From positions 930,001-994,000 of the forward strand of contig JAIUPT010000038.1 in assembly GCA_022315425.1 (NCBI GenBank): DNA of 64,000 nucleotides, in the 5' to 3' direction. The position numbers and the translations under genes are program-made. Below are positions 25,065-36,724 of the stretch, in pieces. The stretch's first letter is position 1; every line of letters begins with the position of its first letter. This stretch comes from Pseudevernia furfuracea (Eukaryota; Ascomycota; Lecanoromycetes; Lecanorales; Parmeliaceae). The notes beneath the pieces were generated by a model that was not told where the DNA came from, searched no databases, and saw nothing but the letters and a program-made list of their open reading frames with translations.

Positions 25065-25637
25065 TCAAGCATCAATCATCTCCACATCCCCCTGATCATC
25101 CTCAACGTCAGCATCTGGCCCATCACAGATGAACTTGGTCCGCGGGAAGTTCAGCTGATCGCGCCCATGCGGCTCAATCCACCTGTCGACGTCGAAAACC
25201 TCATCATATTGCGCCCAACAGACCTTGATGATCCACCGGTCAACGACCTGCGTTGTGTTATTCTCGAGGGCAAAGGATACTGTCTTGGGTTTCTTCTTCT
25301 TGATAGCCTTCGGCTGCTCAAGCCTTTGAGTAGGGCGAGCGGCGTCATTAGGTGCTTGCTCAACACCAATGCACACCGACGTGCTGGCAACAGTCTTGGC
25401 TAGGTTCGAGAACAGTCTGCGAGGCTGTCCGAGGTCCAAGGCCGAGATTGTACAGCAGCGGCGTGGTCGGGGTGCTGTGGGAAGAGGAAGGAGTTCTGCG
25501 AGCGGGAGGGGCTTGGTTGGTCGAGGGACAAGGAGAGCTGGTGAATGAGGGGCAGAGGTGAGGTGAGAAGATAGGAGGAGGGTGAAGAAGACGACGACGA
25601 AAGGGAGAGAGGAGATGAGAGTGAAGAGAGAAGACAT
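25065..25637 (-). CDS. Hypothetical protein with N-terminal hydrophobic segment and acidic tail
   Basis: An ATG-initiated ORF of 190 codons. The first about 28 residues are strongly hydrophobic (LPFVVVFFTLLLSSHLTS), consistent with a signal peptide or anchor. A Pro/Arg-rich stretch follows, then a more protein-like C-terminal half with IKKKKPKTVSFALENN and VDRWIIKVCWAQYDEVFDVD, ending in an acidic DVEDDQGDVEMIDA tail. No family is recognised. The upstream part could be a shadow with the real start further in. Confidence 0.4.
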   Translation of the reverse strand: MSSLFTLISSLPFVVVFFTLLLSSHLTSAPHSPALLVPRPTKPLPLAELLPLPTAPRPRRCCTISALDLGQPRRLFSNLAKTVASTSVCIGVEQAPNDAARPTQRLEQPKAIKKKKPKTVSFALENNTTQVVDRWIIKVCWAQYDEVFDVDRWIEPHGRDQLNFPRTKFICDGPDADVEDDQGDVEMIDA

Positions 25638-26928
25638 TGTGTCAGTTGTTGATGGAGTATGAGAAATTTTGTTTGGGATAGAGAGTAACAGTGAGAGAAT
25701 GTTTGTGGGTGCGTAAGACAGTGTGTGAGCTTGTTTGTATGCAGTGTGTGTAGTGTCTATGATGAAAGCGTCAGGTACTCTAGAGTATCAGCAGTCAAGC
25801 ATTTGACGAAGAGAGAAGGAGAGTCGGAGAAGCTGGAGAAATTTGTACCTCCCAGCGCACTAGCGCGTAAACAACTGGCATAGCAACGGCGGCAGCGAGT
25901 AGAAGCAAGTAAAAGCCAACGGAGGGATCCAGGATGTGTTGACAAGTTTGGTATGATTATTTGGCGAATGAAGATTAGCAGCTTCTAATGTCCTTGAAGC
26001 TTCTTTACATCACTGACTTACCGACCAAGCCCGCTTTCCTTTTCTCCAAAGACCGATGTTCCCAGGACATTAGTCGCGCATCCATCGTCCTCAAACACTG
26101 CGTCTTACTACCTTAAATCTTGCCCTACCCCTTACCATCCCCTCATAGTTCAGGTGCCTACAGACTGGCGGACCAGGTTGGCTCTCTAAATTCACCAGTT
26201 CTAGTAACAAAACGCTTCCGAATAGACCAGGGGAGGAATACACGATAACAACTTGAGTTGGGGCCAGCACTAGACCCGGAGCATGAACTCATCCGCAGCA
26301 TGAGATATACATTAGGATTCAAACCCTGTTGGGGAACGACCGGGGCCGGCACACCGAGATACCATGATCTTGGAGAAAGCCTACAACAGACCAATACGAC
26401 GGACACTCAGAGATACTTACTGGGAGCAGAGTTGATATCAACATTCACAACAGCACATTGAGGGGGGGATGAAGCGGATACAGGGTCCAACGACTGCACC
26501 GTACGGTATCTTGAGATCAATCAATGGGGAAAAGCAGAGGACAAGTACGTTATGTAACGACTCTTTGCTCGAACTCCTCGCATTCTCAGGCCATATAGAA
26601 GGGCTTCCGTCAACATTTTCTATCTCTTAAATTTCCTGAATCTGCACGTATCTAGTTCTTTGTGTGTCTTCGTTTCTCTCAAGGGTGTTCTCGCTATTGC
26701 TTTCAACATCACGCGTCTCTTGTGTCGAGCGGGCCCCTGGAGTGTAACGCGAAAGCTTGCATACAAGAGGCATAAACTTCAGAAACTCGGTTTCATTTTG
26801 CCCGATGCTATTACATATGGTTGACCACTTGGGAGGAGTAGTTGTCGCAAAGCCACTAAAGTAAGGTAGTATCATGATATTAATATGGAACTCTTGGAAG
26901 TTGCCTGTTTGAACGCCGGCGATCTAAC
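25638..26928. other. Gene-poor interval
   Basis: About 1.3 kb with no supported gene. TG-rich low-complexity sequence lies around 25,700-25,760. Only short ORFs without ATG or motifs occur further on. Confidence 0.35.
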
Positions 26929-27009
26929 TGATTGATTGATTGATAAACTCATACTGGACACCATACGGGTTACACCGCAGAGGGCTTCACAGGCGTCAAA
27001 GGCTCAGCC
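26929..27009 (+). repeat. Left inverted end of the 26.9-29.2 kb segment
   Basis: Starts with TGATTGATTGATTG and shares blocks in order with the reverse complement of 29096-29157: CATAC.GGACACC, then GGGCTTCACAGGCG, then AGGC.CAGCC. Matching is interrupted by small indels. Confidence 0.55.
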
Positions 27010-27771
27010 AGAAGAATCGTCCCCTGGGATGGATTAGCGTGTTTACACTATGAGCACGTGTGATTGTTTATCAACAAACACGTGTATAGGATCACCTCTT
27101 AAAGATGAAACCCCTCCTCTAGAGAACCAAATTCATTCGTTTCAAAGTCTAAATCCCCTTCGAGTGATCTAGAATCCTTCAAGTAGAGTAGTCGCCGGCG
27201 CGTCATAGGTATATGTAATACTGTACTCTCTCTCCCGAGAGCCTGTGTCTGATCATATGAGAATGTCTTATTCCAAGTTTCCAATTCTGAGCCGTACGAC
27301 GTATGTGAAGCTATACGTCTCGCAACGTAGGCATCGCTTATGTATTCGTATTTCGCGGGCGAAGAAGAAGCGACAGGTTCTAATCTCAAATCGACGAATT
27401 CCCTCCCTACCACATTGAAGGTGTCGCGTCAGAACAAAAACTGCTTTTCAGCAACTTGCGCGTGCTTGACGAAGGCCCTGAATTGATTTCCTTTGTGTCA
27501 ATAGTGTGTGAATATCTCGTGTGTATGATATCTCTGTGCCGTGACTTGTCGAGTAGAATCAGTGATATGTGAGGCAGTGATGAATGAAACTCAATGTATG
27601 ACCGGCACGTATGCGCTTGATCTTTAGTTGAGTTGTTGAGCAGAGAGTTGTGCTTGTAGTCCTTCACAGCTGTCCTCATGTTTATCTTTTGTTGATGCCG
27701 TAAGATAGATAGCGTGTCTTGTTTACACTCTCGTGTAGACGACGTTTATCTTCTGGAATCAACTGACAATA

Positions 27772-27863
27772 AGCCCCTGTAGGATTCGAACCTACTCTAC
27801 AGCTGTATCGAGTACAGGTCTGTAGCACCGGTAGGCTGTAGCAGTGTGTGTCAAACACCGCTG
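27772..27863 (-). repeat. tRNA T-arm-like inverted repeat, left copy
   Basis: On the minus strand this carries GGTTCGAATCC, a perfect Pol III B-box consensus, inside the stem GTAGG/CCTAC. It shares a 26-nt identical block (beginning CAGCGGTGTTTGACACACAC) and an identical GACCTGTACTCGATACAGCT with 28519-28607. It is not a complete tRNA: no matching 5' acceptor strand is found. Confidence 0.5.
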
Positions 27864-28518
27864 TCGGGCACGGGCGATCTAACTGTACTCGTACATATTT
27901 GGTGGCAGCGCTAAGACTTGAGCCCCAAAACCAGCAGCATTTACTCTATGCCAATTTGTATACCTTGCTTATTAAAGCAACGCAGGTTTGCCAGTCCTCC
28001 AGTTCCAAACCCAATCTTCTCGGCTGCGACCACGGCTCCAGAATTTTCTTCTCATCGTAACGAAAAAGAGACCAACAATATCCGATTTGTTGAACGTCCC
28101 ACTGCGGAGTTACCGCCGCGCAATATTGATAATGCGATGGACATCTGACAGAGCTGAAGTGTCAATGGGGATGATAGGAACTATGCCGCAGATGCCTCGA
28201 AGCGCCCCATCAATTGCTGCATTCTACCATATAACCTTTCTGCCTTCTTCCGCAACGGAAGCTGATGTAGCCCAATGGTATCGGAGGCAAGTCAGCAATC
28301 CTGGTTACACACCAGTCGTCGTCTTATACACCGTACAACTTTTCTCAGTACAGTTATACACTTCTAGCATTTCTTCTTCCTCATCGAAGGAATCGAGGGA
28401 ATCCGAGCCCCCACTATCACTATCGTCATTCCGTGTCAAGTATGTAAGCAAAAACATCGATGGGTGGAGACTCCTTCTGACTCTGCTGGATACTCATCAT
28501 TCTCATAAAGTGTGCCCC

Positions 28519-28607
28519 CAGCGGTGTTTGACACACACTGCTACTGGCAACGGTAGACCTGTACTCGATACAGCTACTTATCGTGAGTTCGAATCTCACA
28601 AGGGCAA
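28519..28607 (+). repeat. tRNA T-arm-like inverted repeat, right copy
   Basis: Inverted partner of 27772-27863. The T-arm-like stem here is GTGAG/CTCAC around TTCGAAT. It differs from the other copy at paired positions in a compensatory way. A preceding hairpin GTAG..CTGTA/TACAG..CTAC is also kept paired in both copies. A weak acceptor-like pairing (TGCCC with GGGCA) is possible. Confidence 0.5.
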
Positions 28608-29095
28608 ACGTCCGCGAGCGGCAAAAAACGCGCGTGATTCCACTGAGGGCAACGCTGTGATAACAAGACACGCGTCCACGAGGGATGTCGGGCACGTTCA
28701 TACGTAAGGGGCTACGGGAACGATGAGTATCTCAAAGAGTCGTCTATCGGGAGGATCCTTGATCACGACTATAACACGAGAGAAAGGTATACAGAAACCA
28801 ACCGACGAGTGGCTTGCAGAAGCTCGGCCTTCAAGAGGAGGATACTTCTATCTACATGCGTGGCCGGGAAGAGTTCAGGGGTTGTACTGGTATAATGCCG
28901 ATAGTCACCTCCCTTCTTTGTCTCTATATCGAGAGTGTTCCTAGGTTCTCAGGGTTTTTTGAGACGTTTTCCCGAGGGATAGATAGCCGAAGACAGCGTT
29001 TCTGATCGGGACGTGTTATCTATTGTAAATGTGACCTAGGGGATCCACACTTGATGATGATACGTGTACGAATAGCTAGTTAGGGGGTGGGATCC

Positions 29096-29157
29096 GGCTG
29101 GGCCTCTGTCGCCTGTGAAGCCCTTCGGGGTGTCCGGTATGATCCAATCAATCAATC
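29096..29157 (-). repeat. Right inverted end of the 26.9-29.2 kb segment
   Basis: Inverted counterpart of 26929-27009, ending in ATCAATCAATCA. A short CATAAAGTGTGCC direct repeat occurs both just inside the right tRNA-like copy (28504) and overlapping this end (29156). Confidence 0.55.
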
Positions 29158-30207
29158 ATAAAGTGTGCCAAAATGGGACAAATCACTTGACTCATGACTG
29201 GTTGCTCATCCGGCTTCCGCGAGCAACTCATTCATAGCATTCTCTCGCAGGGGGACCGAGTAGAGCCACCGGACGGCAATCTTCCACTCGACCACAACAT
29301 CTACAATCACGGGTGTCGCAATATTAGATGTTAATGTCACCGCTTCTCAAGAAGACCTTGACCGAACCATTGAACGCTTCGGACTTTTATGGAACGAATA
29401 ATGTGCTCGTCAACAAATACCGGGTACATGGAGAGCGGAAAGGTCGAATGGCTAACATAGGTGGATTGTACCATTAGTACTCTACTGTACGGAGCTACTC
29501 TACTTGATGCACGTTTATATTGGGTCTCACGCAGTCCGGAACAGTTGATTTCCAATAATTAAGTGATGCAGTTTGAAGTCTGACAGTTGATGTAGTTTGA
29601 TATTGAAAATCAACAAATTTCCACTGATAATAAAGCAGTTTTGTTGAGATTCGGATTTTTTATAATTTTTTAGTGTCTAAAGTTACACGTAGAATTTTCT
29701 GAATCTTTTTTTTTCAACGTCAAATTATATTATTTTATATCGAAACTGCTTCACTATCAGTTTCGCTAATAGTTAATAGTTTTATTTCGATTTATGTAAT
29801 AATTGTTGATGCAGTTTCGATATTCAAATCTCGTCCTTGGTGCAGTTTGACCCCGGAAAGTTTTGAAACCAAACTATTTCAACCGTTCTAGTTGCCAAGC
29901 CCAACACTGGTCAGAGATAAGGTAAGGTTAAGGCTTTGTCGCGATTGGCGTCCTCGGCGTCTCGATTTCGATGTTTGAGACGTTGAGTGATGATAAAGTA
30001 AATTCATCACTGGACCCACTTACAACATAGTCCTGACACTGACCAGGCATGCATAATCAGATAACCAGATAGCTTCCTGAACTGAATCGTGCATGACATG
30101 AAAGCCATGGCCTGTTCCTCACTCCTCCAAGTCTCCACCTGTCCTGCTTTCTTCCACCCTCACAAGCTTTCCTCTTTGTTCTTCAACTTTCTCTTTTATA
30201 GTTCAGT
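29158..30207. other. AT-rich intergenic patch with short direct repeats
   Basis: From about 29,560 to 29,850 the sequence is markedly AT-rich. GTTGATG(T/C)AGTTT motifs followed by (T/C)GATATT recur near 29,587 and 29,803, and TGCAGTTT occurs again at 29,843. The first copy can also fold back (GTTGAT...ATCAAC). No gene is seen. It is probably a decayed transposon fragment. Confidence 0.35.
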
Positions 30208-32872
30208 ATGCTACCTACTTGCGTATGGTATTCTTGGCTAGCATTTACGCCCACATTCTGCCTTGCTGTACAATTCTCTTGCTCCGCGGTATCTGATGTT
30301 GCCGCTTGTTTACCGACCTGGTTCGTTGCTGTTTCCATGAAACATGCCTCCACGAGGCCTTTTCTGCCTTTTCTGCCTATTTGCCATCTTAGAATCACTG
30401 TGTGCTAAAAAGTAGTTGCAGGTGCGACTGCGCAAGTCAAATCACAACCCTCCCACTGCCCCTCACCGTTACTCCAAGTCTTGCTGGGGGCGGAATAACT
30501 CTGCTCACGACCGCTGTTTCCTCATCGACTTTCCAGTACTCTCTAGGCTGCGATGGATCCTGCAACTTTGCTACAATCCCAAGTCAGGCGATTTGCGTCG
30601 ACAACAAGAACCTTGTGCCCACTTGCCCGACCCCGGCTAATATTTTGATCAATGGAGCTTGTGTTGTAGCTTCTGGTCAAGGCGCTCAAGCTACAGATTG
30701 TAGCAATGCTTCGCAATTAACTCCCTACGTCAATCCAAATCCTTACGGATGTAGCCAGGTGATGTAAGCTTGCAGCCAAAAGTACATCTGTTCCCGAACT
30801 CCTCACTGACAAGTCTTATCATCAGACCACAGGATTTGAACCTTCCCGCGTCTATCACGACCATGTTTTGCGTCTGTCAGGGTACCACTTTGCCGCTTCA
30901 ATCCACAGTGATATCAGGTAATACAAGGTCGCAATGCGCATATACGTCCTCGCCCTTTGCCGCACAAACACCAACACAGACGGAGACGTCCTCGCAACAG
31001 TTTTCTCCAATGGCCGCTGCGCCCGGATCGTCGTCGGTGACATCCTTGAGTCCATCAAGTTCTAAACCATATGTGATCCCCACTGGTTTGCCTTCTGGAA
31101 ATTACTCCCTTGCCAGCTGTGCAGATTCAATACTTACGGACCCCGATTCTCCCGATTACATGACCAAATGCTTGTATTCCAATTGCCAAGAAGTCAAAGC
31201 TAACGCCTTCACCTACTGGCAAGACTACCAGACGGCCGGAGATGCAGGCACTTTTCTTGATCAATTTGCGTACTATATGGGGCCTACAAACGGCATGTAC
31301 TGCGATGCTGAATACTCTCTCCTCGACTGCACAGATGCTGGTGTCTGTACATCGTACAATTGGCCAGGAGGCTGGCTGCTCATGAGAGAGGTAATCCAGT
31401 TTACCCAGTTTTATAGGACGATCTATCAAGGCTTCGCCAACAATTTTGCTACCACGTTAGCCCTATGCACGGAGTTCGGTAAGACATTCTCACCCGTGGA
31501 CGATACGTCTACGCTATGGCAAAAGATTTTGACTGCCATCGCTGGCCTTTTCGGGGGCCAAATTCTTGCATCGATTTTCCGAAAATTACTCTTCTACACA
31601 ATTGCCCGGCTCGCCGAGGAAAACTCGGAGTACATCACCCAATTGAAATTGTTTACCTCCAACGTGGCAGGTGGAGGCGCCACTATTGGAATCAACTTAA
31701 ATATACCATAAGGGACCAGTCAGGTTGATACTGAATTGACAAGCGAACTGTATTGACGACTCAGAACAGACCGACCGAAGCCGATATCACAAGCGACCTT
31801 TCGGATTTCCTGACGACTTATTTCGAATACACCAAAGCTGCGATTGAATTCTACATCAGTGACATGTTCAACGGTAGCAATATGACGCAATTTGACAGCA
31901 CATTTGGAACCGGAGTCTGGGCTTGGCCATCGATCCTTCCCGCCTTGAACGATACGACTTTTGACACCGAAGTATCAACGGTCTATTTTGGCATTCTCGT
32001 AGTTCCTGCCTGGACTGTAAGACAACTCAACCCCGTGCTCATGTGCGTAACACTCTCCTCGGGAAACTGGCTATGACAACCTCGTCACTAATATAATCGT
32101 AGGTACGATGACAAGGACCCAGACTGCTCCGCCGCGGACCCCTTCCATGACGAAGCCGGCAGGTACAAGGGCGCATTGAACGGCCTCTTTGGCACTGACG
32201 ACGTGATTGATCCCGACCCCAACCCACAAGTCCTTTTCCTGCTTGCTGACTCAAACCCATCTCAACAGTCGTCCACCCAGGCGTATGTCTGCTACGACAA
32301 CAAGAAATTCTGGCTCTCCGGCTGGAGCGGCGAATGGAAAGTGATTCAGACCGTGTCAACAAACAGCATCGGTCCCTCGACCTACCACTACGCGCCTAGC
32401 CTGTCAGGCTTGACAGGCATAACCACTCTGAACGGCACGGGGTGGGGCACCCTCACCGTGCTAGATATTGTGACCAGGCAAGCTCCTTTTCCCCTCTCCC
32501 GCTCTTTCCTCTCAATCCCCCCTATGGTCTTCCTCATTCAGCGCTTGCTGTCCAACGCTTGCTGCCTGTGCTGCGCTAACGCCATCACCTCGGCGCACCC
32601 ACAGCGCTTGGCAAGGATACACCTCCAACAACAACACCAACGACTACTCCACCAACCCGCTCTTCGACGGCTCCGCGCAGAGCGGCAACGTCAGCTTGGA
32701 GTTCGGCAACGGGATCCAAACGCCCGGGCTGGTGCAAGTGACCATCTGTCCGCTGTCGTCACTCATCAGGGACGATACGCGGTTGACGGGGAATATTCCG
32801 AATATAACCGGGTTCGCGACCAGTCCGTGCCCGCCGGTTCCCTACTTTTGGTGTGCCGACACGACCTGTTAA
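30208..32872 (+). CDS. Large predicted secreted/cell-surface protein, family not recognised
   Basis: A multi-exon gene. Well-phased exons are about 30422-30763, 30826-31663, 31765-32042, 32103-32477 and 32605-32872. The first exon is unresolved; an ATG at 30208 opens a signal-peptide-like MLPTCVWYSWLAFTPTFCLA but needs a phase-2 donor I could not fix. The mature part is rich in Cys, Ser and Asn (QYSLGCDGSCNFATIPSQ, TDCSNASQLTPYVNPNPYGC). A central region reads GMYCDAEYSLLDCTD and YNWPGGWLLMREVIQFTQFY, and a hydrophobic segment follows (ILTAIAGLFGGQILASIF). The last intron is GC-AG (CAG|GCAAGC at 32478). The 31664 donor (GTGGCA) is weak. The tail ends YFWCADTTC. Function is unknown. Confidence 0.6.
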
Positions 32873-33387
32873 GGTGGGCAGTCGAGATGAACTGGAAAGG
32901 AAGTTTTCTTGAGTGAGGTAGAGGAGGGCTGTGAGGTTACTGATGATGAGTTAGAGTAGATGTTGGTGTTTACTATAGAATAGAGATCACTATAGAATAG
33001 ACTTTGAAAATCCTGTGTGCTCTACTGCGGTCCAGATTTCATCCCGTGGTATGCAGGAGGCTGGACAACCAGAATCGGCGTGCTCCGCCGGATATGCTTT
33101 CTGGGGGATTGCATAGCGGAGACAAATAAAACCAAGTCATGCGAGCGACGCTTGTTCGAAGGGTCCTAATACGGCAAAAGGCAACGCGGTATCGCTTTAC
33201 GCCTCGGTATTGGTTGTTGACGTAGTCAATCCTTTGATTGTCACTTCGTATTGAAATATCAGATTGGATAGCTTCAAATTTACTGAAAAAGGAATGATCA
33301 CCATCTTGAAAGAATCTTTATCGCTGGCCTCACTGCTGACTTATGATGGAATCACTACTCCCGTCAGGAAGGAAGGAGAGATATTCA
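32873..33387. other. Intergenic, convergent 3' ends
   Basis: About 500 bp between the convergent 3' ends of the secreted-protein gene and a minus-strand hypothetical gene. A short duplication ACTATAGAATAGA occurs at about 32,972 and 32,989. Nothing else is seen. Confidence 0.4.
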
Positions 33388-34303
33388 TTACTCGTATAGA
33401 TCTTCGGAGTCATTGACGTCCTTGGACTCGGGCTCCTCACTCGCTTCGCTGTCCGTCTCGACCACCGTGTGCGGAACTCGACCTTGCCTCTCAGCGGGAG
33501 CGCCTCCCATCTCTTCCATCCCTCTCATCTCTTGATTCAACTAAGCATTACCTGTAAAACTCATAGTGATCGACAAAATGCGAACGCTGAAAGTCGCTGC
33601 TTTTGGTGTGTGCAATGCCACCGCGCGTGTATCGGAATCGCGCGTGTATTGGAGAGACTTCAAGATATGATCTCCAACGTATCTTGCTGGGACCTGGCCA
33701 TGGGTAGGGACGTCCCTCCAAACATCCTTGCTACGCATATAAGGTGGTCCTTCAGGCGATATCCAATCCTTGTTCGGCGGCACGGACCATGATCCAGGCG
33801 ACGGCGTAAAGCCCCCTCGCAGATCAGGGTGACCATGGCGGGGAGGTGGATAAAATCCAATATCACATTCATCGTCGAAGTACTCATTTGTGAAGGACGG
33901 CAGTCGTGACGGGTCCAAGGGACGTGAGAAGTTAGATTCGCTTTGCCTGTTTCTATGCTTCGTCTCCCCCAAGAAAACATTGCCGTCAGCAGAATAAGGA
34001 AGATCGAAAATCTCTGTCTTACTGTGCTGGCAGCTTCGCGTTTTCAGTCTCGGCCAAAATCTCAGACACAGGCGCAGAACTCGAGGTTGTCCACTTGTCC
34101 AATAATGAACGGACACCTCTCGCCGCTTCCTCCATTGCAGATCCTAGTACGGTGTCTGGTCTAGTAGACCCGTCTGGTCCAGTGGAGATCAAGCGGTTCC
34201 ACTGAGTGGAACATGCTACATTGGGTCTATAGGGAATCATTTGAAGCAGAGATGTCGAAGCTCGATTTGTGCCAAACTCTACAGCATTATTGTAGTTTGA
34301 CAC
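33388..34303 (-). CDS. Hypothetical protein, 5' end unresolved
   Basis: Three open blocks join in frame: 34303-34023, 33946-33586 and 33540-33388. The first intron has a strong GTAAGA donor and joins NAKLPAQ to QSESNFSRPLDPSRL. The second intron (45 bp, donor GTTCGC) removes a TAG and leads to an acidic tail ending ASEEPESKDVNDSEDLYE. The middle reads GFYPPPRHGHPDLRGGFTPS. No ATG opens the first block in frame, so a further 5' exon is likely; coding-like Ser/Pro-rich sequence with a GTAAGG donor lies near 34,420-34,520. The family is unknown. Confidence 0.45.
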
Positions 34304-35587
34304 CTGTTGTACGGTAGATTCTTGGAGTCCGCCTGTTGCATGGGTGTCGCTCGAAGATTATGAATGGTCCTGGTCGGCATGACCTCGCGATTTGGTGGGT
34401 CTAGCGCTGCCGGCTGTCCTTACAGGATCTACGTCTTCATGATCAGTTTCCGAGAGGCTGGACGCAGGTGAAGGCGATTTCCAGGGATAGCCCCACAGCG
34501 AAAGATCTGGGGCAGGAAGTTTGAGTGTGAGAGTTGTCGATATGTACTATTCAACTAGAAAGACTTTGTCACCAGAGTAGTTGGATTGGAGCAGTAGGTA
34601 CTTTAGTCGACTCTATGCTGATCATCAAGTGCAGGGGGGGATTTCTTGGCGTGTACGAAATCTCAGCTCTCTCTCAACCCTGCCCCTAACCTAATCGAGG
34701 TTTCTTCACCCCGTGTCCGTTGAACCCCGTGCCCACTCCAGTCTTCCACCACCGCCCCGCTGCACTTGCCCCTGATAGATAGGGGGGCGCTTGTGCCGTA
34801 AAAGGAAGGTGACTAAACTACCACCCGGCACATTGTCGCTTCTCGGGTCAAAGCTGCAAGGCGCTGGAAACAGTTGAGGGACTGTGTACAGGCTACAGCT
34901 ACATGCAGGGATAGACGCCACTGACGACATTGGGGGATGCGGGTTTGAAACAAGGCGCTAAGGCCCGGGTTTGCGATCGGCAAGGGGGGGCGGGGCTATG
35001 ACGATGGTTTCTTGGGGGCGGGGTTTTTTGGGTGGAGTGGGAAGTAGGCAGGAGGTACCTATGTATTTATGGACGGGGGTTTTTGACATGGTTAAGGTAA
35101 GTTTGGACAGGTATGATTGAAAATCAAAGTTGGTTGAATACACCGACAATGGCAACACGAGTTGCAATGAGAACATCCATGGTTGATCATGTTGAACAAT
35201 TAAGTTTGGAAAGCATGTAGCTCGTAGATAGTACATAGAAATGCAAAATGCCATCGCCATAGCGAGTGTGGGTATATCGATCCACGCCTAATTATCGTAC
35301 ACTTCTTCTTTTCCTTCCCCATTGCCTCTCATCTCTAAGTCTCCCATTTCCCTTTTTTCCTGAACGCCGCGCTTGTACAACCCGAATTAGTGTAAAGACG
35401 GTATGGTGCCCTTTGGTGGGTAATGGTACAGCATAAAACTAGAAATGCATGCGTTTTTGCCGGGCGGGATGATGGCCTTGACGGTCCACTGCTGAAACAC
35501 AGTGGTGGTATGCTATGGTGGCGGGTTGGGGGTATCATCGTAATCAAAAATCTAAGGCAGGATCCTTTTTCATTATCCAGATGCTGT
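34304..35587. other. Intergenic region
   Basis: It may contain the missing 5' exon of the gene at 33.4-34.3 kb (an open minus-strand stretch through about 34,390-34,540). The rest is G-rich runs and the 3' UTR side of the zinc-finger gene. No other gene is supported. Confidence 0.35.
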
Positions 35588-36724
35588 TCACTTCTCAGAT
35601 GTCCATGAACCTTCTGGCGATCCGTGGTCTGATGCGCGATCGCTCTTGTGAACCTTGCGGTGTCTCCTCAAGTTGGAGACGACTGAGAAGTGACGACCGC
35701 AACCCTCAACCTCACAAGCGTAAGGCTTCTCGCCAGTGTGACTGTACATATGAGTCTGGAGAGAGCTGGGACGAGTGAAGCGCTTGTCGCAAATTTTGCA
35801 CTTGTGCTTCTTCTGTGTGGATGAAGAGACCTTGGAGTTGAATTGGCTCATCATAGACTGAGGTGCTGGCAGGGTATTGTTGCCGACCAGGCCAGAAGGT
35901 CTGGGTAATGTTCGCGAGTTGACAGATTCCATATCTGAATTGGAGCCGTAATCGGAAACCGAAGAAGCGACTGAGCCACTGTAATAGGATGGGTTGTAGC
36001 TGCCATCTGAGATGGAGGAGTGCGAAGAATGAGTCGAAGGGAACCCGTAACCATCGTTTGATGATGCCCTATCACTCCTTGAACCGTAGATGTTTCTTGG
36101 TGTGGTCAGATCTTGACTCAAGGCGACCATGCCCCGGGAGGCATCGAGAGCGTCGGTATATGATGGCTGCGACTGTGATGATGAGGATACTGAGCTTCTT
36201 GGGTAGAGTTAGCTGCGTGTCCCACATTGATGGTAGTCGATAGGAGTTACTCACGAATGAGACAACCGCCTGATCTCGTCTGCTTGCTGTGGTTGCGCAA
36301 GAGTGCTATAGGAGCTCACGAATGGCGCTGACGTAGGAGCATACGAGGCGGCTGATGAAGGCGCAGCTGAATATCCTTGCTCATATGTGGAGCGAGGAAA
36401 TTCAGGCTTGAGAAGGTCCTGCGACAAGTCCAACAGGTTGGATGTCGCATAAGATGTGTAGCCATTGTTCGCTGGCATTGATGGGGCGCTCGCAGGTATG
36501 GACGAGTATGGCATTGAAGAAGTGGTTGAGCGAACATTTTGGTGTGACTTGAGCGCGTCGAAGCCTGCATTGCTGGTACCCATTGAGTTGGGAAAGAGCT
36601 GAGATGCATGGGACGCCGATTGGCTCGAGGACCATGGATCTGTGAAGTGTGGAGAATTGGCATATGACATATGGTCAAAGTTCATGCCACCTAGATGGTG
36701 ATTGCGATCCATCGTCATGGCCAT
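35588..36724 (-). CDS. flbC: C2H2 zinc-finger transcription factor, FlbC-like
   Basis: Nuclear DNA-binding regulator. Exons 36724-36255 and 36197-35588 give 359 residues. The N-terminal three quarters is Ser/Pro/Tyr-rich and disordered (MAMTMDRNHHLGGMNFDHMS). Two tandem C2H2 fingers sit at the C-terminus, CKICDKRFTRPSSLQTHMYS and YACEVEGCGRHFSVVSNLRR, joined by the TGEKP-type linker HTGEKP. Length, finger number and C-terminal placement match the Aspergillus FlbC conidiation regulator, which is the basis for the symbol. A different paralog in this finger family is possible. The intron (57 bp) splits a Ser-rich stretch. Confidence 0.82.

Larger units (their letters stand above)
26929..29157. 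mobile_element. Element-like segment with inverted ends, non-coding
   Basis: Two diverged inverted repeats bound a 2.2-kb stretch: 26929-27009 and 29096-29157. Inside, a second inverted pair lies at 27772-27863 and 28519-28607. No transposase or other convincing protein is encoded; short ORFs on both strands lack family motifs. The nested inverted layout fits a non-autonomous DNA element or a decayed palindromic duplication. No target-site duplication could be defined because the ends run into TGAT simple repeats. Confidence 0.4.

Noticed and set aside
24349..25068. A 239-codon minus-strand protein
   Set aside because: It has no ATG at its 5' end, competes with long ORFs on the other strand, and shows no domain or consistent coding character.
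27772..28607. Complete nuclear tRNA genes
   Set aside because: T-arms and a B-box are present but the 5' acceptor strand, a normal D arm and a proper 7-nt anticodon loop with U33 in the expected place are missing.
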